Made by a program: the position numbers and the translations under genes. The notes under the pieces were generated by a model, which searched no databases, was not told the DNA's origin, and saw only the letters and a program-made list of their open reading frames with translations. Positions 12,190 to 24,186 of a stretch of 64,000 bases of DNA are shown piece after piece. Location: positions 10,849,001 to 10,913,000 of the forward strand of contig OY821771.1 of assembly GCA_963682175.1 (NCBI GenBank). The letters run 5' to 3'. Origin of the DNA: Triglochin maritima. Its lineage: Eukaryota > Streptophyta > Magnoliopsida > Alismatales > Juncaginaceae. The stretch's first letter is position 1. The number at the start of each line of letters is the position of its first letter.

Positions 12190-13269
12190 AGCAACATAAC
12201 GACATTTTCATGAAAATCCCTGAAGGATGAAAACTACCAGGCACATGCAATACAAAATCTCAAGAGATGTATTATTGTTGTATATGTTGATGACTTGAAT
12301 ATCATTGGGAACCCTGAAGAGATTGAAAGAACTGCTAAATATTTGAAGAATGAATATGAAATGAAAGACCTTGGTGTAACTAAATTTTGTCTCGGCGTGC
12401 AGATCGAGCACTTACCAAATGGAGTTTTCATTCATCAATCAAATTATATAGAGAAGACATTAAAATGTTTTAATATGGATAAAGCTCATCCATTAAGTTC
12501 TCCAATGGTTGTTCGTTACCTTAGTGCTGAAAAGGATCATTTCCGTCCTCGAGAGAATGATGAAGACATTCTTGGTCCAGAAGTACCATATCTAAGTGCT
12601 ATTGTGGCTTTAATGTACCTGACTAATAATACAAGACCTGATAGTGCATTTTCAGTAAATGTATTGGCTAGATATAGTTCTGAACCAACACGTAGACATT
12701 GGAACGGAATTAAACATGTATTCCGTTACCTTTGCGGAACGCGTGATATGGGGTTATTTTTTCAAAAGAATTTAGAGCCCAAATTAATTGGATATGTTGA
12801 TGTTGGATATTTGTTACATCCACATAAAGCTAAATCACAAACATGATATGTGTTTACATATGGTGGCACGGTAATTTCATGGCGATCAACGAAACACACA
12901 TTAACAGCAACATCTTCAAATCATGCAGAGTTGATTGCATTATATGAGGCTAGCCGAGAATCTGTATGGTTGAGATCAATGATCCAAAGCATACAAGAAG
13001 AATGTGGACTCGACAAAATCAAAGACCATCCAACAATTTTATACGAAGACAATACTGCATGCATTGCTCAAATAAAAGAAGGATACATCAAAGGCGATAA
13101 GACTAAACATATTTCACCAAAGTTTTTCTCGACGCATGATTTACAAAAGGATGGTGAGATAGATGTCCGTCAGATCCAATCAAGCGAGAATTTAGCAGAT
13201 TTATTCACAAAGTCATTGCCTACAACAGTTTTGAGCAACTTGTTCACAAGATTGGTGTTCGTCATTTGA
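12190..13269 (+). pseudogene. Copia 1 pol, second part (RT palm and RNase H)
   Basis: The interrupted pol resumes with NDIFMKIPEG, then a stop and frame change. The RT active site VVYVDDLNIIGNP is near 12277-12309. RNase H follows; an in-frame TGA at 12844 replaces the expected Gly in a QTGYVF-like segment. The C-terminal RNase H part (ATSSNHAELIAL, EDNTACIAQ, LADLFTKSLP) runs to a TGA at 13267. About 15-20 codons around the insertion point are missing compared with typical copia RT, so the flanks lost sequence. Confidence 0.88.
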
Positions 13270-13414
13270 AAAATGTGTGTTGAAGTGAGGGGGAGCATCA
13301 TACGCGTTGCACTCTTTTTTCTTTCACCAAGTTTTTATCCCATCGGGTTTTTCTTGGTAAGGTTTTTAACGAGGCAGCAACCCTAGCGTATAAAGGTGAT
13401 CATCCAAGGGGGAG

Positions 13415-13644
13415 TGTTGAGAATTCCAAAGGTTTGTGGATGATTTATCTTCCTTAACCCCAATATTTTAAGTAGGTTTTACTCTTATTAATATGATGTA
13501 ATTCCATTTATTTTGGTTGTAACTCCTACTACATCCTCACCCTATATATAGAGGATTATTGTACATATTTGGTGACAAGAGAAGAAATACACACCTCTCT
13601 TCCTCCCTCAATCTTTCATCTTTGGTTGTTTTTGTTTTACAACA
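13415..13644 (+). repeat. 3' LTR of copia 1
   Basis: A 230-bp repeat of the 5' LTR, about 95% identical by eye. It is followed by TAAAT, matching the five bases before the 5' LTR. It contains a TATATATAG stretch that could serve as a promoter TATA box. Confidence 0.9.
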
Positions 13645-13940
13645 TAAATAATATATGTATGTGTTGTATTTGTGTGATGGTGTTTTTTTGTTTATTTGTT
13701 ACGTTGCGAGCCAATATAGGATTGTGTGTCTACGATTGATCCATTAGATTAATGTTTGTTCAAAAAAATTGATTAACTCAAGAAGTAAGTATAGTACCAA
13801 TATGGTATGGTTTCTGAACTAAACCAACAGATTTAAAGCCAACTGAAGTAATAACTATCTAAAAAAAATAAAATAAACACCAACCACCACCAAAAATAAA
13901 AAATTAACCACCACCACAATTACGCCAAAGGCGGTTGTTT
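13645..13940. other. Non-coding spacer
   Basis: AT-rich DNA after the TAAAT duplication of copia 1. No feature was recognised. Confidence 0.5.
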
Positions 13941-15222
13941 GATAATCAAATCAAACAACCGCCTTCGGACCAACCCTGTTAGTGAATTTCCAACAAACAC
14001 ATCACAAATACTTTAACTCGGCAACTCTACTGACACGTATCAAAGATGAGGTTTCTAAGAATTTGTTATATGATTATTTTGTATATATAATAAACAAGCT
14101 TAAAAGAGTAAGGATTTAATCAATTGATACCATCATTATATATGTTTTGATTGTTTAGAGCATCCCTTGACGCTTAAAAACTCAGGTCATCCCAAGGTCA
14201 TCTCAGGGTCGTGAGTTAAAAAATATTTTTTTGGGTGAAAAACTTCGGTCGTAGATGACCGGGTCGTCGACCCGGTCATCAAATATTTTATTATTTTTTG
14301 ATTTTTTGATTTTTTTTGTTTTGATTTTTTTAATTATTTGTTTGAGTTTTTTTAATTTGTTTTTTCCGAAAATATGTTTTATAATTGTTTTGATTTTTTA
14401 GAATTTTTTTTTATATATTTTAAATTTTTATCAAAATGAACCCCGAAATGATGTGGAGGAGAGAGGTAGGTTGTTGTGGGTTGTGTTGGGTTGTGGTTAA
14501 GAGATGAATAGAGTAGGAAAGAGAAGAAAGTGGGTTGAGGAAAGAGAAAGCTGACGTGGAAGAGAGAGAAAGCTGACGTGGAAGAGAGAGAAAGCTGATT
14601 TGAAGAGAGAGAGAGCTGATGACCAGGTCGTCTAGGTCATGGTTAGTGATGGTATTAGTGGATGCATTAGATATCATTGATTGGTAATCATGTTTTCCAA
14701 TTAAATATCAAATGTGACCCTGAACATTAGAAATTGAGTAGATTCACACTTCTTGAAGCAGGAAAGCAGAAGTCATTCATCTGCAATCAGCAATAGACCA
14801 TAAGTTCTAGAAAACTTCTCTCGCTGAATTTTCAGTTCAATGATTATTTTCTCAACTGTGAAGTTTTAGTCCAAGTTCTTCTAATAATGGGTAGGTGTGG
14901 CTAAAGGTGCACGTAGGTGGAGTTTGGACCAAATTTGGAACCAATTTGACCCTGTATGACTTTTTAGTCTGAGTCTAGTGCATGCTGTGTCTAGAGATTT
15001 CCTAAAAAACTATAATGTCGTGACAAGTACATCCAAGACGTGAAAAAAAAACTAGGATTTCCAAAAACAATTTGTAGAAAAAGAGTCATATAACAAATTC
15101 CTAGAAACCTCATCTTTGATGTGTTAGTGGAGTTGCTGAGTTAGAGTATTTGTGATGTGTTTGTTGGAAATTCACTAATCCCAAGGTTGATCCCAAAGGC
15201 GGTTGTTAATTTGATTGATCGT
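13941..15222. mobile_element. Long-inverted-repeat DNA element, about 1.28 kb
   Basis: The left arm (about 13941-14080) and right arm (about 15078-15222) are inverted copies with scattered mismatches. For example TTAGTGAATTTCCAACAAAC on the left matches the reverse complement on the right, then ACACATCACAAATACT, ATCAAAGATGAGGTTTCTA and AATTTGTTATATGA. A local hairpin (GGCGGTTGTTTGA/TCAAACAACCGCC) lies at the left end. No transposase is present, so it is a non-autonomous or fold-back element. Long arms suggest a Mutator-like origin, but no target duplication could be confirmed. Confidence 0.7.
14158..14666. mobile_element. Harbinger-like MITE nested in the inverted-repeat element
   Basis: TTA occurs on both sides (14155-14157 and 14667-14669). 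The ends GAGCATCC and GGATGC are inverted matches. The interior holds a near-perfect palindrome around GACCGGGTCGTCGACCCGGTC-like sequence at 14255-14281. It also has a short tandem repeat (GAAAGCTGACGTGGAAGAGA) at about 14535-14610. A three-base TTA duplication with GC-rich short ends fits PIF/Harbinger MITEs. The terminal repeat is weak, so the call is moderate. Confidence 0.5.
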
Positions 15223-15270
15223 CATGTGTAGTGCGTGACAAATCAAATTGGTAATAAATCAAGAAAAGGA

Positions 15271-17445
15271 TGGAGTAGGATTTCATGTCCTCGTGTATGT
15301 ATATATTTAAATTTTTTTAATACAACATACAAGATCGATTTTCATATTTTCAGCAATTTTATGTACATTTATTTGTATTTTATTCTAATAACATGCAACC
15401 TACATTTATTAAAATAATCCACAAAGATAAAATCATACATAAAGGTTCTCTAAAACCTTTTTGATGATCCGGAGTTGCGTTGCCCGCTGAATCGTCCACG
15501 GAATTGTCTCCGAGTGTTCACCAAACTCTAAACAAAGTTAGAGAGAAATGAGCTAACCAATCAATCTCTAACAAGGTTTAGAATCAAACTAATTACCCAT
15601 CTTTAAGCTCCTGAGAATCTTATCTCCCAAACTTAAATTTACTAAGAGATTTTCGTGGTGATTAGGAAGAGATTAATGAGAGAAAGAATTTTTCATTAGT
15701 CTAAAAACAAGTAGGAATATGTGCCCTTTTATAGGCTCCCAAAACATCCTTATCAAGAGCTATTATTTAGTCATGATCCCTTGTTTTTCTCTCCTAAAAT
15801 ATATCTCTAAATTCCACATAATCACCCACAAAAAATGTTTTAATTAAATCTGAAAGTATTACACCCATGATTTAATTAATCTCTTAATAATTCAGGCAGA
15901 ATCGTTCTTGTTCGGTAGACCGAGAATTATTCGGTCAACCGAACCATTCGGTTATAACACGTGTTCGGTGCACCGTGAGTTAGACGGTCGACCGAATCCG
16001 TATGAGAAAAAATCCCTGGAAGAATTCGGACGAACCACGTCTTTTAATTGGTCTACCGTTGACCCACCAAAATCGCTCCTGGGACATAGTCATCGGATGA
16101 CCGGGTCACCTTCGGTCTACCGAAAATACTATTTCTCCGTTGACCGTGCACAATCGGTTAACCGAACCCGATTGTCCAGGCACTCCAGACAATTTTGGTC
16201 AACCAATTGCGCTTACCTGTTCCCTATTCGGTTAACCGATCCGAAGATACCCCGGTCGACCGAACCATGAACGGTTCACCGTGTTTGACCCCGATTTTAC
16301 CTTTGTCAAATTTTGGATTTATTTCCAACAAAATTTGAACTTTTGGGGGTTTTAGCAATTCACATCATATATATATCATCATATGTAATATTAAATTATT
16401 ACACCCCATTATATATACCTCATATGAATTTATTATGATTCTAATTATGTAAATTCTCATGACATATTGATTTTAATTAATTCACCACATGTGTCTCATT
16501 TTCACATGAAACTCGACACATCATATGAACTTAAAATCAACCCTCTTGTTTCCCAGTTTTGTGGTGTGACCTATAGGAGGATCTAAGCCAAATTGGCAGT
16601 GATATTAAACACTTAATATCTCAAACTATAAGTGGTATCTAGCTACACATTATATTTACCCAATTAGCATAGATGTCTTTGTTCCACCCGAACCAAAACA
16701 CGATCCATTTAGTGATGTAAGTGCATCACTTGTGTCCGTCCCTTGCCTCATGATATTAAGAATATATACAAAGTAGAAATGTGTCATCTTTGTATTATAT
16801 ACATTTCTTGATCTCTTTAAGCTAATTATAAATATGTAACTTAAATCAAGTTACATTGTGCACATTCTAATTTTGTTTTATCAAAGGGCCCACTAATATC
16901 ATCACTCAATTAAGAGGGGCAATGATAATCGTTTGACTAGCTATCTTTTCCAGCACAAGTCATGCTCAACCAACTATTGCCTTTATCACTATACTCATTG
17001 ATAGCTTTTGACAACAATCAAATTAAGCACCTCTTGAGTGAAAAGATATAAATCTCATATCTTAGGATCCAAGACACAGTTAAAACATTAATGACACGAA
17101 ACACAATTCCATAATGTTTTACTTGTTAGGTCTATTCAATATATAAAAGTAATCTTTTCCTGTTTTATATACTCGTGTCGTCAATTATTTGTAGAGCTAC
17201 AACAATCGATGACCAACACGACAATCTTATCACGGTAATTAATGTTCCATGTTAACTACCATGATTGTGAATAACTTTTGATTTATGTAAACCATTATCT
17301 TTTAGAGCTCTACGGTTAAGGACCAATCACCTCTTCCTTAACACTTCCAAAAGACGAATACTATAATCAAGAAACAAAATATTTGTACATTCAATTCATA
17401 ATAATTGACATATAAAAGTAAAACTTTTAGAACACATTCCTTTCA
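15271..17445 (-). mobile_element. Solo LTR, diverged copia family 2, copy C
   Basis: It is similar along its length to the LTR at 29769-31813 but much more diverged. It ends GAACACATTCCTTTCA at 17445. Neither a polypurine tract nor a primer-binding site adjoins it, so it is a solo LTR. The TATA box (TATAAAAG on the minus strand) is at 15726-15733. No clear 5-bp duplication was found; the low-coordinate boundary is approximate. Confidence 0.75.
15913..16262. promoter_or_regulatory. CGGTNNACCG dyad array in LTR C
   Basis: CGGTAGACCG, CGGTCAACCG, CGGTGCACCG, CGGTCGACCG, CGGTCTACCG and CGGTTAACCG are all present. The arms are kept while the central dinucleotide varies. The array lies about 180-530 bp upstream of the LTR TATA box. 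Confidence 0.5.
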
Positions 17446-17693
17446 CCTAATTTATCCCAACCGGCAATAAAAATGTCTATGTGTGTTTGATATATCATTC
17501 TCATACATACCAGAAGTATACTAAATCGGTTATATCACTTATTCAAGTGACGCAAACAAGAAGAAAAGTTGAGGCTACTGTCTAATAATACCCTATATAC
17601 TACACTAGATTTTTTAAAACTCATAATTACATGGACTAAATAATGAGAGAAGTTGGAATAAAAATATAAGAAAATGTACTAGCTTATTAGTAG
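17446..17693. other. Spacer between LTR C and the gypsy LTR
   Basis: About 250 bp of AT-rich DNA with no recognised feature. Confidence 0.4.
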
Positions 17694-19904
17694 TGTTATA
17701 TCCCCAAACAACGGAAAAATTTGAAATTTAACAATAAAAGAGATCTCAAGATAATACACATCAAGTGAGAATGTACTCAAATAAATAACCAGTCGGTGCA
17801 CCAAATACAACAGAGTTTGTCAAAAATACATGATTACATGAATACAACGAAATGAATACAAGTAATCATGACGACCTCGAATAGTTCCGAAGAGGATCCT
17901 GACCCCAAAATGTGTGCGCCCGCTGTCACCACCCCCACATAACCTACTGCGGTCTTGAAATATGAATTAAACAACAATGCCTGAGTTTTCCATTAGGAAT
18001 CCCTATATATCAAGCTCACCTATATTCATGCAATTGTACAATAATGAACCTATCATACTAGTAGCACGTCATGTCATCATCAGCAATGCAACAAAATCCC
18101 TTCAAGGGTAAAACAAGACATCAGTCCTACAACAACAACAAGAACCCTCCAAGGGTCAACAAGGACATCAGTCCAACAAACAACATCGGTTCTCCCTCGG
18201 AGACCTACCGTAGGCACATACAGTCTCACGGACAGTACACGACGCACCCCCACACATGACTACTCGAACCAAGGGATCGATGAGGAGTGTCTGCACTTCC
18301 GCGTTAAACGAAATCACATGGTCTACACCACACCAACGAAGTCGTAGCCCGGTCCGTCCAACCATCCCTCAATAGATGCCCAATCGAGGAATCATCGTCA
18401 GAACAACATCAGTGGCACAACCTAAGCGGTACAACATACGTCCGGCACGACATCAGACGACACAACAAGCCGGAACATCGTTGGCAACATCAAACATCGG
18501 CGGCATCAGCGACACAAACCTCGGTGGCATCGCCGACACTACATCAGTGGTACAACATACGTCTGGTACAACATCAGATGGGTCCAGACCGTAGTCTGTG
18601 GGGTCATCATGCTCCAAGAGCCAAGCATCAACATTCACTGGGATCCGCGATCCCTCAGGTCTGCTACTCTACGGAGAGTCAAACAACAAAATATCAAGCC
18701 TCAGTCTAACAACAGAGGTGGCTCGTCCCAAGTACCCACATTCTTCCACTCGGCGGTCCCTAGGCAGGCGCGATCACGCACCCACTGTCACCTCCTGGAT
18801 CACGTGCTAGGCGAGGACACAGGTTTCCGTAAACAGAGTTGGCACATCACAAGGACCAGAAATTCAGCTCCGCGCACAAACGGTCGACCGAAAGAGGCAA
18901 TCCGATCGACCGTTCCCATGGGGTTCAGTCGACCGAAAGTCTGAAACGGTAGAACACTCTGCACATCATCTAAGTCCCAATGGTCGGACCAAGTCTAAAG
19001 CCGATCGACCGAATGTGGTCAAAATCCGGAGTCTGGTAAAAAACAATACGAGTCCAACCGATCGACCGACTTAGGGGTCCCGGTCGACCGGAAACTACTA
19101 GGGGCATCCTAGCAGTCTAGCTCATTTATCGGTCGAACATGATATAACAATCGGTCGAACATCAGCAATATACATAAGTTCACTTAAGTTCCAGTCAGAC
19201 CAAAAGTCAGGAACGGTCGACCGTTTGGATAGTCAACGTCCAGTCCGAGCAAAACACGAAGCAACAGTCGAACGACTAAGGGGTCTCGTCCGACCGAACA
19301 CTTCCAGGAAATCCTCCGACCCACCAGCACAAGCACGATCGGTCGACCGCCACAAGGTGTCGTTCGACCAGTGTTGGTTAAAGTCGGGCCAAAACACTAA
19401 ATCGGTCGACCGCCCGAAGACACACTGGTCGACAGCAACCTCGCGTCAGCCAAGAATTTTACGTCGTTTCTTACCGCCAGTGTGGTCTCTGACCTCCCAC
19501 GACTGAACACAACTCCACCCAACATGGGTGAGCAACAAAACCAAGCTAAAGAACTGGCATACCTCAAATGCAAGACAGAGCACGCCAGAGTTCCACTCGA
19601 TGTTGCCACACGACCGCAACCTCCGAACGCCCAATCTGTTCGCCTCACGCCACGCCTTGCTAGACCCACGTCGACACCATGTCCACCACCTCGTTGTCCA
19701 ACCAAGCAACTGAGAGGAAGAGAAACGGAATGGAAGAGAGAGAGAGATGAGTTTTGTTTTAAATCACACAACCCAACCCCACATCACCCTCACCATCACC
19801 CTACATTATCACCCTACTTCACACCACTATTAACGCTCCCATTTCCCATGCAAAACCATCCACTAAACAAGGGATTAGCCTTAATTAAGGTTAAGGTCAT
19901 AACA
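17694..19904 (-). repeat. Gypsy 3' LTR
   Basis: It is bounded by TGTTAT and ATAACA (inverted ends) and lies directly after the polypurine tract at 19905-19925. It is about 2.2 kb and unrelated overall to the copia LTRs. Even so, it carries five exact CGGTCGACCG palindromes and several CGATCGACCG variants between 18879 and 19416. The open frames inside are short and compositionally driven. Confidence 0.75.
18879..19416. promoter_or_regulatory. CGGTCGACCG array in the gypsy LTR
   Basis: Exact copies are near 18879, 19080, 19215, 19339 and 19402, with GATCGACCG and AGTCGACCG half-variants between them. The motif is shared with the copia LTRs although the flanking sequence is not. I could not place a convincing TATA box for this LTR. 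Confidence 0.5.
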
Positions 19905-19926
19905 ATCCACCAACTTTAAAAGGATT

Positions 19927-21986
19927 TCATCCCGAAATCAAAACAAGCAAATCACCAAAAAACTCTGGGTATTGCTTCTGAACCTCCCTATCGATCTCCC
20001 AAGTGGTCTCGCGCTCGCTGTGATGCTGCCACCGGACCTTCACCATCGTAATGGTCCTCCTCCTGAGCTGGTGATCCATGCGATCAACGATCTCGATTGG
20101 TCTCTCCTCAAGGGACAAGTCATGTTGAATCTCTGGCACTACTATTTCAATCACATGAGTTGGATTTGCAACGTACTTCCTCAGCATCAACACGTGGAAG
20201 ACGTTGTGAGGACCCGAAAACTACGGTGGAAATGCAATCCGGTAGGCAACCTCTCCAACTCGGTCTAGGATCTCGGACAACCCGACATACCTCAGATTGA
20301 GCTTCCCTTTCTTCCAAAACCTCATTACTCCCCGAGCATGGGAGATATTCAGAAACACATGGTCGCCAACCTCAAAGCTCAATGCTCGTCTGCGTCTGTC
20401 AGCATAACTCTTTTGCCTGCTCTGTGCCGTGGTCAGTCTCCTCCTAATCACGTCGACCTTCTCTATACATCTGCACCAGCTCTGACCCCACTAACTACCT
20501 CTCACCCACATCACTCTAGCATACCGGTGATTTGCAAGGCCTCCCGTACAACGCGTCGTACAGTGTCATCCCAATACTAGAATGGTAGTTGTTGTTGTAG
20601 GCAAACTCTATCAACGGTAGGTGATCATCCCAGTGTCATGCCCAATCCAGTGTGCATGCTCTCAGCATATCCTCCAGGGTCTGGATCGTCCTCTCTGACT
20701 GACTATCTGTCTGTGGGTGAAACGTTGTACTGAACCTCAATCGTGTCCCCAAAGCCTGCTGCAGACTCCCCTAAAACCTGGATGTAAATCTAGGATCTCG
20801 ATTAGAGATGATGCTCACTAGTACTCCGTGCAGCCTGACTGTCTCCTCCATGTACAACTTAGCTAGACCATACAGAGGCAACGTGGTCCTGATAGCTAAG
20901 AAGTGCGTCGACTTGGTCAGTCGATCGACTATCACCCAAATCGCGTCGTGGAATCTCCTCATCTTCGGCAGACCTGTGACAAAATCCATCGTCACATGCT
21001 CCCACTTCCACTCTGGCAACTCAATACACTGCATCGGCCTTGCTAGTCCCTGATGCTCAATCTTCACATGCTGACAAACTAAGCATCGGTCCACAAACTC
21101 TGCAGTGTCTCGCTTTATGCCCCTCTACCAGAAGTTCCGCTGCAGGTCTTTATACATCTTCGTACTCCTCAGGTGAATGGTATACCTCGCTCTGTGTGCC
21201 TCCTCCATGATATCACTCCTCAGGTTATCAACCTTCGACACCCAGATCCGACTTATGAAGCTCAGACCACTATCAACCCCCACACTGAAGTCTGATCCAC
21301 CCCTAGCAGCCGATTGTAACAGACTGGCTAACTCGTTATCATCATGTTGAGCCTGTAGAACTCGTGAGATGGTCTGCGGCTCCACCCGAAGCCCAGCAAT
21401 CACTGCTATCTCGGAACCCTCTCTGAACAGCTTCCACTCTGATAACGTCTCAAGTAGCCTCCACTCCTGAATGGACAAACCCACAATTGATACCTCCACC
21501 CTCCTGTTCAGGGCATCTGCAACTGAATTTGCCTTCCCCGAATGATAGGAGATGGTGAAATTATAATCCTTAATGAACTCGAGCCATCTGTGTTGCCTCA
21601 TCATCTCCTTCTGTGATAATAAGTACTTCAAGCTCTGGTGATCTGTAAAGACCTCGAACTACTCCCCATACATATAATCCTGCCAAGTCTTCAATGCGTG
21701 AATCACCGCTGCCAACTCCAAATCAGGATATGGTAGTTCTTGTCGTGCACCTTCAGCTGCCTCGAGGCATACGCGACCACATTCCTGTGTTGCATCAGAA
21801 CACAACATAGACCCATCCCTGACGCGTCACTGTATATCACATAACCTCCACTGCCACTCGGTAGCGTCAGAATAGATGTTGTCTTCAATTGCCTCTTAAG
21901 CTCCTGAAAACTGTTCTTGCACTTCTAGGATCAAACAAACTTGACGCCCTTCTGCATCAATGCCGTCAGAGGTAAACCGTATGTAT
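19927..21986 (-). pseudogene. Gypsy pol fragment: RNase H, integrase, chromodomain-like end
   Basis: The RNase H block has VIYSDASGMGLCCVLMQ and VVAYASRQLK (about 21720-21850). The linker has WLEFIKDYNFTISYHSGKAN and VADALNRR. The integrase has CLVCQHVKIEHQ, WEHVTMDFVTGLPK and FHDAIWVIVDRLTKSTHF, with the DRDPRF-like site here reading NRDPRF (20785-21090). The C-terminal region (SFEVGDHVFL, KLNLRYVGLSEIL) is followed by KVRWQHHSERETTWE. That last motif resembles the chromodomain end of plant chromoviruses. Frames change between blocks and stops intervene, so it is a pseudogene. Confidence 0.85.
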
Positions 21987-24102
21987 GCTCTAAAACTTCT
22001 TGATGATCCGAAGACGTTGAGGATGTTTGTCGCTGCGTCGGATGCCCCCGAGTATTCATCAAACTCTAAACAAGATCGAAGAGAGAAGAGTTAGCCTCTC
22101 AATCTCCAATAGGGTTTAGAATTTAACTACTAACCCCTCTTTATTTCCCTTGAGAAAAAGATCTCTGAAAACTAAAACTAAACTCAAGAATTAAGGGAAA
22201 TTCGTGGAGAATTATGGACAGAGATTTTTGCACAAGAAGATAATGAATTAATTCTATTAGGTAATGAGATAAACTTGTATTTATAAGTTCTCTCCAAATT
22301 ACCTATTCATGTGCAACCTCTTGCCCATGATTTCATGCAAACTTCCATCTAACCATCCATTATTTGCTAACAAATAATCTCAGCCACGAATTAAATCAGT
22401 TATCGACCAAGTCCATGCATGATCTAATTAATTCTTAAATTAATTCTGCAGAAACTGTCTGGATCGGTCGACCGTTTGGAGGTTTGGTCGACCGTTTAGA
22501 CCAAGTTTTGGTCGACCGTTCGTAACAAAAACTATTTCATCGCAATGTTCGGTCGACCGAAAATGAAGAGACGAAATTCTCGTTACGATCGAGACACATC
22601 CGGTCGACCGTGCAACATTCGGTCGACCGTTTACCGTTTAACGGTCGACCGTTTTTGCACAATACTGCAGATAGGGGTGAGCAAAATTCGGTCCGGTCCG
22701 GGCACCCGGACCGAACCGGACCGAATTTTTTCGGTCCGGTCTTCGGTCCACAAAATTTTGGAAATTCGGTCTTCGGTCCGGTCCGGACCGAAAATTTAAG
22801 GGGAAAATTCGGGTTTTGGACCGACCCGGACCGGACCGGACCAGACCGAACCTATTCGATCCGGTCTTCGGTCCGGACTTCCCGAAAATTCGGGTTTCGG
22901 TCCGGTTCGGTCCGGTCCGGTCATGGACCGAAGCTCACCCCTAACTGCAGACCAGTCAAATTTCGGTTTAACGCCTACAAAATTTGACATTTCGGGATTA
23001 GTAGTATGTCCACAACTTATGTAACATATTATCATATGTAATGATAAATCATTACACCCCATAATATTTACATCACATATGAATTTAATTTAGATTCTAA
23101 TTATGTTATTAATCACAACATACTTTTGATTTTGCTTGTTCACCACATGTGTCATATTTTCTACATGAAACCTGACACACCTTATGAACTCAAAATCCTC
23201 ATTTCTTGTTTCCCAGTTTTGTGGTGTGACCTAAGGGAGGATCTAAACTAAGTTGGCAGTGATATTAAGAGCTTAATATCACAAGCTATAAGCGGTATCT
23301 AGCTACACATTATAGCTCCCAATTAGTTAGATGTCTTAATTCCACTTGAACCAAAACCCGATCCATTTAGTGATGGAGTGCACCACTTGTGTCCGTCCCT
23401 TGCCTCATGATATTAAGAATACACACAAAGTAGTATTGTGTCATCTTTGTATTAGTATTCATTTCTTGATCTCTTTAAGCTAGTTATAAATATGTGACTC
23501 AACTCAAATCACATTGTGCACATTATAACTTTGCTTTATCAAGGGACCCACTAATATCATCACTCAATTAAGAGGGGCAATGATAGTTTTTTGACTAACT
23601 ATCTTCTCCAACAAAAGTTGTACTTAACCAACCAATGCCTTTACACTACACTTATTGATAGCTCAAGACACTAATCTAATTAAGCATTCCTTAAGTGATT
23701 GGATATAAGTCTCATATCAAAGGACCGAAGACACAGTAAAATATTAATGACACAGAAACACATTTCTATAATATTTAACTTATTACGTCTATTCAGTATA
23801 CAAAAGCAATATTATCCTCTTTTGCATACCCATGTCGTCACTCACTTGTAGAGCTACAATGATCTATGATCAACACGACAATCTTAACTCGGTAATTAAT
23901 GTCCCATGTTTATTACCATGATTGTGAATATCTTTTGTTTTATGTAAACCAATATCTTTTAGAGCTCTACAGTTAAGGACCAATAACCTCTTCCTTAACA
24001 CTTCTAAAAGACGAATAACATAAACAAGGAACAAAATGATTTCTCATTCAATTCATAATAATTGACATTTAAAAGTAAAACTTTTAGAACACATTCCCTT
24101 CA
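21987..24102 (-). repeat. Copia family 2 LTR, copy D (3' LTR, truncated)
   Basis: It starts at the position corresponding to about 29938 in LTR E. The TATA box TATAAATA is at 22278-22285 (minus strand). The palindrome array is at 22465-22651, with five exact copies. It carries the 272-bp hAT element. Confidence 0.9.
22672..22943. mobile_element. hAT-type non-autonomous element with GGTCCGG core
   Basis: The ends are TAGGGGTGAGC and GCTCACCCCTA, flanked by a perfect 8-bp duplication ACTGCAGA (22664-22671 and 22944-22951). LTR E has the uninterrupted site (near 30657) and serves as the empty site. The interior is almost wholly GGTCCGGTCC/GGACCGGACC direct and inverted repeats with AAAATTCGG spacers. 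YARNG-like ends and an 8-bp duplication are hAT hallmarks. No coding capacity. Confidence 0.88.
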
Positions 24103-24186
24103 ATCTCCCACTTGTTATTAAAGTTTTCTTTCTCATACATACTCAATGCATAAAACAATAATAACTAGGGTAAATCCCATTACATA

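Larger units (their letters stand above)
8983..12194 (-). mobile_element. 3' half of copia family 2, nested in copia 1
   Basis: Minus-strand order is RNase H/RT C-terminal coding (12171-11197), polypurine tract (AACAAGTGGGAGAT), then a full LTR (11112-8983). The 5' LTR, gag, integrase and most of RT are absent. At the broken end a 24-bp sequence starting TGAACTTCTCG occurs twice, at 12130-12153 and 12171-12194. This looks like filler DNA from end joining. The element is closely related to the one at 21987-31813. Confidence 0.9.
4590..13644 (+). mobile_element. Copia retrotransposon 1 with short LTRs, interrupted
   Basis: Two LTRs of about 230 bp start TGTTGAGAATTCC and end TTTTACAACA. They are flanked by a perfect TAAAT duplication (4585-4589 and 13645-13649). 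A polypurine tract CCAAGGGGGAG lies just before the 3' LTR. The internal order Gag, protease, integrase, reverse transcriptase, RNase H is that of Ty1/copia. The reading frame has many stops, and a second copia fragment (8983-12194) is inserted in the reverse transcriptase. The LTRs differ at roughly a dozen positions, so the insertion is fairly old. Confidence 0.93.
17694..21986 (-). mobile_element. Ty3/gypsy retrotransposon, 3' half
   Basis: On the minus strand the order is RT end, RNase H, integrase, chromodomain-like tail, polypurine stretch (AAAGTTGGTGGAT) and 3' LTR. The 5' LTR, gag, protease and most of RT are missing. The truncation at about 21986 abuts the truncated outer end of copia LTR D, so one deletion probably removed both. 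Stops in several places make it inactive. Confidence 0.85.

Noticed and set aside
14420..14677. 85-codon minus-strand frame rich in Ser and Leu
   Set aside because: It derives from the GA-rich tandem repeat inside the MITE.
19482..19919. 145-codon open frame beside the gypsy LTR
   Set aside because: It lies inside the gypsy LTR and has Pro/His-rich compositional bias on both strands, with no domain.
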